Origin: Pleurodeles waltl
Lineage: Eukaryota; Chordata; Amphibia; Caudata; Salamandridae
NCBI RefSeq assembly: GCF_031143425.1
Contig: NC_090451.1
Coordinates: 347,456,339 to 347,520,338 of the forward strand
Direction of reading: 5' to 3'
Length of the DNA stretch: 64,000 nt
Position numbers and translations under genes: made by a program. The notes below the pieces were generated by a model that searched no databases, had not been told where the DNA came from, and was given only the letters and a program-made list of their open reading frames with translations. Shown here in pieces: positions 11,978 through 22,698 of this stretch. How positions within the stretch are numbered: position 1 is the first letter of the stretch; every line of letters begins with the position of its first letter.

Positions 11978-12164
11978 TAAGTGTACAAAAATGAAGGGGG
12001 GTTGTAAAATGGTGATGGGTGATGGTGGAGGAATGTCCATGGCAGAGTCCAGTCTATTAGTCTCACAGGTATATTGCACATCTGGGCATTGGAAGTGGAG
12101 CAGGGCCAGTTCCGATTTGGGCAGGGTAACAAAGTGGGACAGTGGGAGGACTATCAGGGTGGTC

Positions 12165-13664
12165 TTATTTCCTGGTGGGGGTCTTGCCATCTTGCTCTTT
12201 CCTGTTCCTGGATCTCAGTGCCCGCTTGCGTGGTGGTTGTCCGTCTGCAGGGGGTGGTGTGCTGGTCTGGTGGTCCTGTGGCGGGACGTCCTGTCCATAA
12301 GCACCAGCTGTTGCCTAGTGTTAGGGGCCCCTTGGAGTGCCACGGTGTCCCTCAAGGTCTTTTGAATGTCCGTCAGCACCCCTACGATGGTCCCCAGGGC
12401 GGGGCCGATGGTCCTGAGCTCCTCCCTGAACCCCAAATATTGTTCCTCCTGCAGACGCAGGGTCTCCTGCAACTTGTCCAGGACCGTGGCCATCGTGTCC
12501 TGGGAGTGGTGTTATGCTCCCATGATGGAGGAGAGGGCCTCGTTGAGAGTGGGTTCCCTTGGCCTGTCCTCCCTCTGTCGCACAGCAGCCCTCCCAGTTC
12601 CCCTATGTTCCTGTGCCTCCGTCCCCTGGACCGTGTGCCCACTACCACTGCCCCCAGGTCCCTGTTGTTGTTGGGGTGGTGGGTTACCCTGGGTGCCCTG
12701 TAGTGGTGGACACACAGCTGATTGACCTGTCCTGGGTAGGGAGGTTTGGGCCCGCTGGGTGGGTGCTGTGCTGGTGTTACCAGAGGGTGGCAGCTCGGTG
12801 TTGGGCTGTGGCTGGGCAAGGGGAACCGACTGTCCCGAGGCCCACGATGGTCCGGGCTGGTCATCAAGATCCAGTGGGGCAGAGCTGCTATTGTCACTGT
12901 GGGCCTCTTCTGGGGGTGGAGTGGTGTTGTCTGGACCCTCTGGTGTGGTGACGTTCCTTCGGGTTCCTGCGGGGGTATAAGTACATGATTATTGCATGTG
13001 TGTGTTTCATGGTGTGCAATGGTTGGGTGTGCGTGAACCCCAGTGCAGGCATTCCTGTGGGGGGGGCTTGTGTGCTGATGGTTGGGGGGTGTTCTGGGTC
13101 TGTGCAGTGGGCATGCTTTGGTGATGGGTGTCAATGCTTAGTTATGTCATGCAGGGCTTGGGTTTGGTGGTTGGTGTAATGGGTAGATAGGTGATGATTT
13201 GGGGTGATAGGGGAGGGTGTGATGGTGGGGGTGTGTGATATCATGCAGGTAGGGTGGGGGTTATGATAGTTAAGATTTGACTTACTAGTGTCCGTTCCTC
13301 CACCGACTCCTCCGAGGCCCTCAGGATGCAAGATGGACAAGACTTGCTCCTCCCATGTTGTTAGTTGAGGGGGAGGAGGTGGTGGTCCGCCGCCAGTCCG
13401 CTGTACCGTGATGTGGTGCCTGGATACCGTTGAACGCACCTTCCCCCGTAGGTCGTTCCACCTCTTCCTGATGTCCTCCCTATTTCTTGGGTGCTGTCCC
13501 ACAGCGTTGACCCTGTCGACTATTCTTTGCCATAGCTCCATCTTCCTGGTTATTGATGTGTGCTGTACCTGTGAGCCAAATAGCTGTGGCTCTACCCGGA
13601 TGATTTCCTCCACCATGACCCTGAGCTCCTCTTCGGAGAAGCGGGGGTGTCTTTGGCGTGACAT
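12165..13664 (-). pseudogene. Harbinger gene 2 (copy A): Myb/SANT-like protein, broken
   Basis: Exon 1 is 13664-13286 (ATG to donor GTAAGT, phase 1) and exon 2 starts at 12966. The first ~90 residues are a Myb/SANT-like domain with all helices present: HPRFSEEELRVMVEEI, MELWQRIVDRVNAVG and DIRKRWNDLRGKV. A polyproline segment and a Ser/Pro/Gln-rich linker follow, then a C-terminal helical part containing EEQYLGFREELR. Such domains in Harbinger partners bind the element ends; this protein is unrelated in sequence to gene 3. Defects are an insertion with an in-frame TAA after SSIMGA (about 12505-12530) and a frameshift near 12290 that replaces the conserved basic C-terminus. Exon 1 is intact and is the better template of the two copies for the ancestral domain. 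Confidence 0.75.
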
Positions 13665-13731
13665 GGGGTGGTGTGTGTGATGTGTGGGGTGGTGTATGTG
13701 TTGATGAGTGTGGTGAGTGTAGTGGTATGTG

Positions 13732-14653
13732 GGCCCATATTTATACTTTTTGACGCAAAACTGCGCCAACGCAGTTTTGCGTAAAAAAAATTAGCGCCGG
13801 CTAACACCATTCTGAAGCGCCATGCGGGCGCCGTATTTATTGAATGACGTTAGCCGGCGTTAGCCGCCGGCGCCGTCTGGTGTGCGTTAAAAAAAATGAC
13901 GTACACCAGGCAGCGCCAGCCTAGGGGGATATGGAGCTTGGGCGTCAAGAAATGGGGCAAGTCAGGTTGAGGCAATTTTTTCGCCTCAACCTGATTTGCG
14001 CCATTTTTTTTCACTCCCAACCCCCATAGAAATGACTCCTGTCTTAGCAAAGACAGGAGTCATGCCCCCTTGCCCAATGGCCATGCCCAGGGGACTTCTG
14101 TCCCCTGGGCATGGTCATTGGGCATAGTGGCATGTAGGGGGGCACAAATCAGGCCCCCCTATGCCACAAAATAAATAAAAAATAAACACTTACCTGAACT
14201 TACCTTAATGTCCCTGGGATGGGTCCCTCCAGCCTTGGGTGTCCTCCTAGGGTGGGCATGGGTGACAGGGGGTGTCCCTGGGGGCATGGGGGGCACCTGT
14301 GGGCTCCTTCAGAGCCCACAGGTCCCTTAACGCCTGCCTTTTGCAGGCGCTAAAAAACGGCGCAAAAGCGGCCGTACGTCATTTTTTTTGACCTGCCCAC
14401 TCCCAGGCGTGATTTTTGCCCGGGAGTATAAATCCCACGCACATGCCTCGGAGTCGATTTTTTAGACGGGAACGCCTACCTTGCATATAATTAACGCAAA
14501 GTAGGTGTCCACGCAAAAAAATGACACTAACTCCATGGACTTTGGCGCTAGACGCGTCTAACGGCAAAGTATAAATATGGAGTTAGTTTTGCGTCGAAAT
14601 TGCGTAAAAAAAAACGACACAATTTCGGCGCAAACGGAGTATAAATATGCCCC
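13732..14653. mobile_element. Nested hairpin-chain miniature element, copy 1
   Basis: Ends GGCCCATATTTATACT and ATAAATATGCCCC form short inverted termini flanked by GTG on both sides (13729-13731, 14654-14656), a 3-bp duplication as in Harbinger-type elements. It interrupts copy A 67 bp upstream of the gene 2 ATG; copy B lacks it. The interior is a series of hairpins: 13753-13765/13770-13782 (perfect), 13796-13805/13849-13858, 13877-13887/13899-13909, 13950-13973/13983-14006, 14032-14045/14050-14063 (perfect), 14071-14095/14100-14124 (24 of 25) and 14296-14306/14312-14322 (perfect). A related copy is at 50771-51654. It has no coding capacity. Confidence 0.75.
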
Positions 14654-15129
14654 GTGGTGTTTTGTGCGTGGATGTTGTGTGGGTGATGGTGTGGTGTACC
14701 TCTGTGTGGTGGGGTTGTCTATTGCTGTGCTCTCTCTGTCGCCTTCAACTCAAAATTGTGGTCGTAGGGGTTTGTTGGTGATGTGGGTGTGTGTTTTATA
14801 TTGTATTGGGTGTGTGGGAGTGGTGTGTGTATGTGTATCAGGTGTGTGTATTTTGAATTGTCCAATGTGGCGGTGTTTTGGAGATGTGTGTGTATTTTGA
14901 GCGCGGCGGTGTGTACCGCCAATGGAATAACGCGGTTGAAAGACCGCCGCGTGGATTCGTGGGTCATAATAGCATGGGCGTGTTTCTGTTGGCGTGGAGG
15001 TGGAGGATTTGTTTCCGCATGTTTATCGCTGACCTTTGGTGTGGCGGTATTGTGTGGGTGTCTGAATTTTGGCGGATTCCGTGATGTGTGTCATAATAGC
15101 TGTGGCGGTCTACCGCGGCCGCGGAGGTG

Positions 15130-15189
15130 TATTGGCGGTCTTCTGCACGGCGGAAAGCACCTTATACCGCCAATGTTGTAATGACCCCC
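15130..15189. repeat. Harbinger copy A right terminal sequence
   Basis: Read on the minus strand this is GGGGGTCATTACAACATTGG followed by GCGGT-rich subterminal DNA, matching the copy B left end base for base over most of the first 60 nt. It is the likely transposase and Myb binding site. Confidence 0.75.
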
Positions 15190-15846
15190 TAAGTGCTTTG
15201 TTGAGGAGTTACTGCAACACAACAGATGTCATGGTGGGTGTACTACCTTTTGAGGCTTTGCGGCCATGTAATTTAATCGTAGATGATTTGAGTTTTTACC
15301 CGAATGGCATACCATACCAACTAGAACATTAATTAATTCAAATTGTGTCAACCTGTCCCATTTAATACACTGGAAAAAACAATTTGGCACTTATTGACAC
15401 TTATTTGCCTCATTGTGATTGGAGGATATTGCTCTTAGCCAGATAATTTGATGACCAGCAACACCAAACCCAGACCTTTGAGAACAGCTGATGGCAGCTG
15501 CTGCTCCTGGCCTCTGAATTATGAGAGAAGAGCAAATGATCATTCCTCACATATTCTGCTCCCCCTACATCTCCTTCCCACCTGTACCATGGTCCTCTCC
15601 TCATCCATTTACTACCTGCTCTAAGCAAACAGTAAATGAATGCAGATTGAGCATGTTTGTTTTGCTGAAAAGGGAGGTAAATATGGATTTTGACCCACTT
15701 GTATTGTCCATGAGGACATGTCACATATAACACCTCTCTTCTAGAGAGCTGTCCTTTACACTTTGCTCACACCCAAACCTACACAGACGTCACCAGTCAA
15801 GTGATCTGGCTAATTATAGGGAGTTGGTCGCTCCAGGTCTAACCCA
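15190..15846. other. Unannotated stretch
   Basis: I see no gene or element I can name in this interval. Confidence 0.4.
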
Positions 15847-16020
15847 ATTAAGGACCTGATTTTGGGTTTGGCATACGGGGTTATTCCATCACAAACATAA
15901 CAAATATTCTGCCTGCTGTATTACAATTCCATTATGTCCTATTGAACTTGTAATAAGGCGGGTGGGATATCTGTCCATTTTGTGATGGAGTATTCCATCC
16001 GCCAGCCTCTAAATTAGGCC
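15847..16020. mobile_element. Small Harbinger-type miniature element
   Basis: About 170 bp with imperfect terminal inverted repeats (AAGGACCTGATTTTGGGTTTGGC-like left end; GCCAGCCTCTAAATTAGGCC right end). The interior pairs around GATGGAGTATTCCATCC. It belongs to the same GGGCCTGATTT-ended group as 46171-46338. Confidence 0.5.
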
Positions 16021-16385
16021 TTAGTATCTATGTAATTTCTCAGCACAGAGCTAGCTACACTGTAGGGAACACTACCCTGTTAATCCTGAGGCAGCATGTT
16101 ATTCCCCATTCCAGGGGGAAATAATTTGTAATCCCTAGATTTAGGTCTGGATATGTGCCAGAATTCAAGAGCTAACACCATCCCCTGTTATTTCTTAACC
16201 AAAATTCAGTGAATTACCAAGGAGGCCCACGTGTCACACAACAAATAGATCTTAGTATTTGCCGGAAGCGAGCAGTAGTTTTCAGGTGCCTGATAGTTTG
16301 TCAATTTACAGTGTGGCAGCCATTCTTCACTGACCTTGGCAAAATAAATATTGCCTCGAAAAGACATGCTAGGAAAGAAGATTTA

Positions 16386-16862
16386 GGGCCTGATTTAAAA
16401 AGCCCTAGCGCCACCAAAGTGGCTTTTTATACACACCATATGTACAAAGTGGCGCAAGGCATGCATTGCGCCACTTTGTAAACCTTTGCACCACATTATG
16501 CCTGCACCTTAATGTTTGCAAGGGGGCATTCTTCCATTTGGGGGTCTGAAAAAATAGCACAAGATCTAAGAGATTTTTTTGCGCCATTATTTTCTGCACT
16601 TTTAACGCCTGCTGAGATCATGCGTTAAAAGGGGGCATGCCGTTGACACAATGGGCCCCTATGTTCTTTGCAGGAGTAGCGCCAAAACTCCTGCAGAGTA
16701 CACCAATAGCGTCAGGAATTCTGACTCTATTGTCTCCTATTCTGCGCAATGGTGCGCCATATCGTAGATAGAGCACACGCATCGCGGCGGTAGGGGGCGC
16801 TAAGGGACGCAAGGAAAGTGTCGCTGCACTGGGTCCGGCGCCACTTTCCATTAATCTGCCCC
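16386..16862. mobile_element. Hairpin-rich miniature element with TTA duplication
   Basis: It begins GGGCCTGATTT, ends AATCTGCCCC and is flanked by TTA on both sides (16383-16385, 16863-16865), the TWA-type target of Harbinger elements. It contains a perfect 15-bp hairpin (16443-16457/16466-16480) and the arm pair 16600-16608/16622-16630. Non-coding. Confidence 0.65.
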
Positions 16863-18022
16863 TTAATGTTCTATTTTTTGCGGATGCACAAAGCTTCTAC
16901 TGTAAATAAAGCATGCTCGGCTAATATTGAAAAAGTATACACAGGGATAAAACGTGCTTTTTCATTCCATGTTTGCCATTTGTACTTGAATCATTTCTTT
17001 CGTTTTCATTACGTTATTTTTTTGAATTATTTTGACTGCTCTTGCCTGTCTTGAAGAAACTGTTTACTTTTTCCCCTGAAAGAAATGATTGACTCATTCA
17101 AACTTGCCCGAACCGATGAATATAAACCCCAGCCATGTCATAATTATAGATAATATCTATTCTTAGAATTCACCAAATCCCTGGATTCTGTTCCACTCAT
17201 TAAAAGTCTGCTTGTCAAGTCGAGTACTACCGAATAACAGTGTCTTCTGTTTCCTTTGCCTCGTGGTATGGTCTGTGCGGTATTTGTCTGCCCGAGAGGC
17301 CCTGTTTCTACCGTCCCTCTACATTCCCTTTTGGTCTTCCATTGAAAGATTTGTAGCATTTTTTCCCTTCCCTAAAAATATCTGATGAAATAAATTTTAG
17401 GGCACACACAGTTGCTCACGAGAGGTCTGAAAATCTCTGTATAGAAAATGTCACTTTTGTCTCAAATTATATTTTTTACTGATGAGTTACAGTGAGGCTT
17501 TCTTCCTCCCATGCGGAGAGGATACAAAATTCAGTGCATATTCCATGTTTGCCTTTGCATTGAAATATGCCTTCTACTGAAATAACAGCAGAATAAATAT
17601 TTCTCCCTTTTTGGAATTGGTGTATTGCGCCATTTTTCTGAAATCGTCTTTATGAAGTTATGGGAAGAACTGTGCGGCTGTGTCCAGTGTTGCAGACCCC
17701 ACTACTGGGAAAGTGCCATCAGATAGCGCCAGTGGTCTTAATGAAAGTGAAGCCATGCATTAATAGATAAACATGAAATGCACAATCATGAAGTCAGTGC
17801 TTCCCCCCCCCACTAAAGTTTCATGGGAGAGGCAGCATTACATTTCAATTTACAGTACAAAACATAAAACAATGTCTCGCTCAAAAGCAGTGTGTATGAG
17901 AAATCATACCTTCTAAAGGAATTTGTACAGCCTCTATATGATTTGGCCATGTGGTACCGCAATGTTGTGCATGCTAGATGATATATTTACATATTATCTG
18001 CGGTAGATTAGGCAATACATGA
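16863..18022. other. Unannotated AT-rich stretch
   Basis: No coding region, array or element end recognised. Confidence 0.45.
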
Positions 18023-20212
18023 TGTTAGACTTGGAGTTGTCTCCCCTAACTTTTTGCCTCTGCTTCCCAGATTGTTGATGTGTGCTGGATTCTGTTTTTG
18101 CTGTTTTTGATACTCTGAGCACTTTCCCACTACTAACCAGTGCAAAAGTGCAAGTGCTCCTACATATGTGTAATTGGCTTATCCATGACAGGCATTTTTA
18201 ATTTACTAGTAAGTCCCTAGTAAAGTGCACTAGAGGTGCCCAAGGCCTGTAAATCAAATGCTACTAGTGGCCTGTAGCACTGGTTGTGCCACCCACATTA
18301 GTAGCCTTGTAAACATGGCTCAGACCTGACACTGCAGTTTCTGTGTGTGCAGTTTTAAACTGCCAATTCGAAATGGCAAGTGTACCCACTTGCCAGGCCT
18401 AAACCTTCCCTTTTCATACATGTAAGGCACCCCTAAGGTGAGTCCTAGGTAGCCCCATGGGCAGTTTGCAGTGTAGATTAAAGGTGGGAAACGTTCTGAT
18501 GTGTGTTACATGTCCTAACAATGAAATACTGCTAAATTCGGTCTTCGCTGTTGCAAGGCCTTTCTCTCTCAGAGGGTATCATGGGGGCTGTCTTTAAATA
18601 TTATTAAAGTGCAGAGTTTGGGGCCTCTGAACTCACAATCCAAAAATACATCTTTTAGTGAAGTTGGTTTTTAGATTGTTAGTTTGAAAATGCCACTTTT
18701 AGAAAGTAGGCATTGTATTGCTTTTACCATTCTGTGACTCGGCCTGTTTGTGGATTCCCTGTGTGGGTCAGTATGACAGTTGGGCTGTTTGTGAATCCCC
18801 TCTAGACAGTGAGACAGAGGGAGCTGGGGTGTATCCTGCATATCCTGATGAGCCATCTGTGTAAAAGTGGAGTGAAAAGTGTCCACTTACACCTGAATGG
18901 GCTGCACCTGCCCTCTCCAATGCAGTCTCCAACCCTCTGGTGTGTGCCTGGGGCCTGGGCAAGGCAGGATCTTGTGAGCAACAGAGCCTTTCCTTTGAAG
19001 TATGCCTATTTCAAAGGCAGAAAGGGGTATAGGTATTGGACCCAAAACCCCTGAAAATTAGATCACTTCTGGAACCAAGAGGAACCTCTAACAAGGAGAA
19101 AAGCTGAAGAGCTGAGGAGAAGTGATGCCTCTCCCTTTGACTGTGTTTTGTTGGGCTATCCTGCAGTTGCTGCTTCTGCCTGAGGAAGGGGACAAAGGCT
19201 GGACTTTGTTGTGCATTGCTGCTTGAGAAGAATATCCAAGGGCTTGAACTGAGCTTGCCTCCTGTTTTGAAGTCTCAGGGCCATCAAAGACTTCCTCTGC
19301 CAGCACCTGGACTCTCTACTGAGATTTCTGCCCTGCCAACGGATGCCCTATCCAGTCCTTGGGCCCTTGAAAGGTGAAGTTGGCAGACAAGAGGTGAAAA
19401 TCCCCCACAGAATGCCATGCGGGAAATTTTCGAAGCACCATCTGCAACGCGGCTGATAAACAACACACCACCAGCTTCACAGCTAAAATCGTTGCTCCAC
19501 CTGCTTCAATGCTGGGAGATCGATGCGTTGTGGCTGGAGAAACTAACGCAACACCCGCTTGTGGCTGCTGATAACGACACAAACTCTACGGAGCACGGTT
19601 TTCTAACACCATGCAACAGGATTTTCCACACATCGTCCCTGGGCATCAAAGTCAACTTGAATGCGAGGATCCGTGGTCCTATCCAGAAATCAATGCATCG
19701 CTCTCTTGCAAGGGAGAAAAACAACGCATTGCCGACTTGACTGGAGAAGAAACAATGCACGACCTCCCTTGCCAGAAAGGAATCAACGCATTGCTGCCTT
19801 TTCCGCTGCACGCTCACCAGTGCTGCTTTATTTTTTACGTTAACCAGGTACTTTGTGCAAAATCAGCATTGCCATTGTTTTCTATGGAGTAAGACTCTTA
19901 TTCTTTTGAAAATTCCTATTTTAACTTGTGTATGTTGGATTTTTGTCATTTTGGTCTTGTTTGATTTAGGTAAATATTACCTATTTTTATAAACTGGTGT
20001 GGTGTCCATTTTGTAGTGTTTTCACTGTATTACTGTGTGTATTGGTACAAATACTTAACACATTGCTTCTGAGTGGTCTGCCTGCTCGTGCCAAGCTACC
20101 AAAGGGGTGCGTTGGGTTAACCAGGTGTGTTTCTCCTTTGCCCTGAGTAGAGTGAGGGTCCTTGCTTGGACGGGGGTAGCCTGACTGCCAACCAAACACC
20201 CCATTCCTAACA
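18023..20212 (+). mobile_element. LTR-like dispersed repeat, copy 2
   Basis: Starts TGTTAGAC, ends TTCCTAACA, and aligns throughout with copy 1 (2299-4397). The flanking pentamers (CATGA, CAGAG) do not match, so the target duplication is decayed or the ends are misjudged. No attached coding region. Confidence 0.6.
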
Positions 20213-20505
20213 CAGAGCCAGATCAAACTTCTGTATTTAGGGGTTATTTATAGACACAGGATTATATAAGGAGCAAAAATCTCCATTAGCGCAGGGACCA
20301 GGTATTGGAAATAATATGAGAAACCAGCTTTGTACCTATTTTACCCTTTTTTAGGGTTGAGCTTGCGGGTGCATGCACTTGTGCATGCGTCTCACTTGCA
20401 AGACTCTGCTGTGTTCAGTAAAGGGCTTGGAGCCTGTTTGTGTGGCACTCTCCTTTACAGCCTCGTAATTTGTGAAAGTAGGCCTGGCATCATTTTCTTT
20501 TCTCT

Positions 20506-20570
20506 GTGTGGAGCAAGGAACGGGCACTAATTGATATAACTCAATTAGTGCCGGTCCGCTGCTCCTGATG
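20506..20570. repeat. Foldback hairpin
   Basis: Arms GGCACTAATTGA (20523-20534) and TCAATTAGTGCC (20541-20552) are perfectly complementary around a 6-nt loop, with weaker pairing extending outward on both sides. It is probably a fragment of a foldback or miniature element. Confidence 0.45.
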
Positions 20571-22698
20571 TGATCGAGGTACTAATTGTTGTTTTTAATT
20601 TCGAGTGCCCCGCAAACAGAAGGCTTGTGACTGACAAAAACGTGCCCAGAGGGACAAACAAAATTGCAAAGTTTTATTTTTCAAGGCTAACTTTTTGTTA
20701 TTTTGCCAAGTTGTCTTTTATATTTCCACTCATGTTTTCTTTTGTTTTTGCTATTGTCAAAAGATGACAATGAACTTGTTAGGTTATTGCATTGCAAATG
20801 TTTGTATTATTCCTTACATACTGTTATATTTAGGTCGATACCTCTGGCTCGTATATGATGGAATTGAAAATGTAAATAAAACAAAAAGCAAGTGCTATTT
20901 GAGCTCTGCAGCTCTTCTGAGCTGCTACTAAATGGGTGCAAAAGCTATCCACAGCCATTGAACCTGATTAGAATCAGGTACAGGAGCACATGCAAATTAT
21001 GCACCCACTAATCAATTACGTCAAATGTGGCAATTAGCAAGCGTGGAATTTGCAAACAATTCTGAGTTGTAAATCTTGTAATGGGTGTATTTGTGCAAAT
21101 TGCATGTTTCCCTCTGTTCTTAGATGCCCAAACCAGCATTTTGTGTTATTTGCCCTCATAATCTTTGACAAGGTTTAGCAGGTGAAAAATAGGAGAGCAA
21201 GCATAAGACTGGATGCAGTTTGAGCCTGATTTGTACTCTCATTTTGAGTGCAAACTAGAGTATGCACCCAGATTGGGATTAATGACTCCTGTTTGAGCCA
21301 GAACTATTGCAGCATTTACTCAAAGGCCTATATTAGTCCTAGTCCCAAGCTAATCTCTTTAAATCTGCAGATGGTTGCAATATACTAGAACCACCAATAC
21401 ATTAGGAATGGTCACCATTATGCACCTGTTACCAGGTATATACCACCACATAGCCTTCACAGGAAGATACACATGCACACCTGTATCACACATGTAGATG
21501 CACCTGTACACAGGCAGTCATGCTCACTCACACACAAGGAGGAATATACGCACACACAACATCATATTGTCTCTTGCACACTCACAGTAAACCCGATTCA
21601 TGCACAAATACAAAATATCTTGTTCCCTACTCTCTCACTTAAGTGCCCACTGATTGCATTGATGATGGCTTTGCAGTGTTTCTATGGTCAAAGAGGTCTT
21701 GCCATAGGTGTCCATTCCCAAGTCGTTAGGGGAGGGCACTCACATTTTTTACCCTGTAGACACCTAAAGGTGTCCTGTTTTAATTGATAACCCGGCTGAG
21801 CACCACTGCAAGAATGACAATTTGGCTTGTGAGATGTTGCAGCTATTCTCCTGTAGTCTCTCAAGGGTCATTGACAATCTTCAAGAGTCCTTGAACATCA
21901 GAGAAACCCTTTGCACACAGTCATCCAGCCTAATCCATGTGGTCTCCAGCTCAGCATTTCAGCTGATTTGCCATGCCCTTCAGCTATCAGACTTCTAAAG
22001 CCACGCCCTAGACACTATCTCCTCTTGGGTAAAGATGGAACATTGGGAGATTAATATTCCTTAACAGACAACTCAAAACATGGCACATCATATATACAAC
22101 ATACGTTCACTAAGGAATAAAATACAACCCTGACATGCTTTTTTGATGAGAGGATATACATGAATGAGCTGACTCTTTTGCCTTGGGACCAAACTCTGCA
22201 TGACCTCTACTTGGTGAAAAACATAAATGCAAATATCCTCTTCTTTCATACCTATATGCAATGATTAATCATGATTATGGCCAATACTCCCAGAACACCG
22301 AAATATGACCCAATGAGTAACAAATTCCAAACCTCCACAAGTTACATCCCTCAAGTCCAAACACCAAAACAACTGCATTACACATTCAACATATGCATCC
22401 AATAAAAGATGGCCAAATGTGTATGAAAATGATTGAGGGGACCTTTTAAACAAAGGCAAGCAAGGGTAGCTGGTACTTAACCCTGCAGGCTAAGACCTTT
22501 TACCAATGATGCCCTGGAGAGCAGCCTACCAGTGCACTGCAAAATGTGCACCATATACACCCTTTCATCACTTGGCTCTCAGGGTAGCAAGGACATGCAG
22601 TCCAAGGCTAATATTAAATACTGTCCAAGTTGTTATACTACATGAAGGGAATGTTAATCAGTTACACTGTTCTCAAATAGGTGCTCTGGGATTCTAAA
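20571..22698. other. Mostly unannotated stretch
   Basis: No gene supported. A degenerate CA-rich segment lies at about 21465-21565. The forward frame at about 21820-21990 reads a helical-looking Leu/Ser/Gln-rich run, but it is too weak to call. Confidence 0.4.

Larger units (their letters stand above)
7010..15189 (+). mobile_element. Harbinger element, copy A (left-truncated)
   Basis: The right end, read on the minus strand, is GGGGGTCATTACAAC followed by a segment shared with the left end of copy B (32981 onward), so this is the same family in opposite orientation. In order from the right end it holds gene 2 (minus strand), the main transposase body (plus strand) and gene 3 (minus strand, running into a tandem array). 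It breaks off at about 7010 inside that array. The other terminus and transposase exon 1, both present in copy B, are missing. All three genes carry disabling changes. A 0.9-kb hairpin element is nested at 13732-14653. Strand is given by the transposase. Confidence 0.85.

Noticed and set aside
12074..12951. Plus-strand open frames opposite gene 2 of copy A
   Set aside because: Shadows of the GC-rich, Pro/Ser/Gln-coding gene 2 exon; the minus strand shows the conserved splice sites and domain.
21820..21990. Helical-looking Leu/Ser/Gln-rich reading similar in style to C-terminal parts of Myb/SANT-like Harbinger proteins
   Set aside because: No Myb domain, splice sites or element ends nearby; similarity is of composition only.
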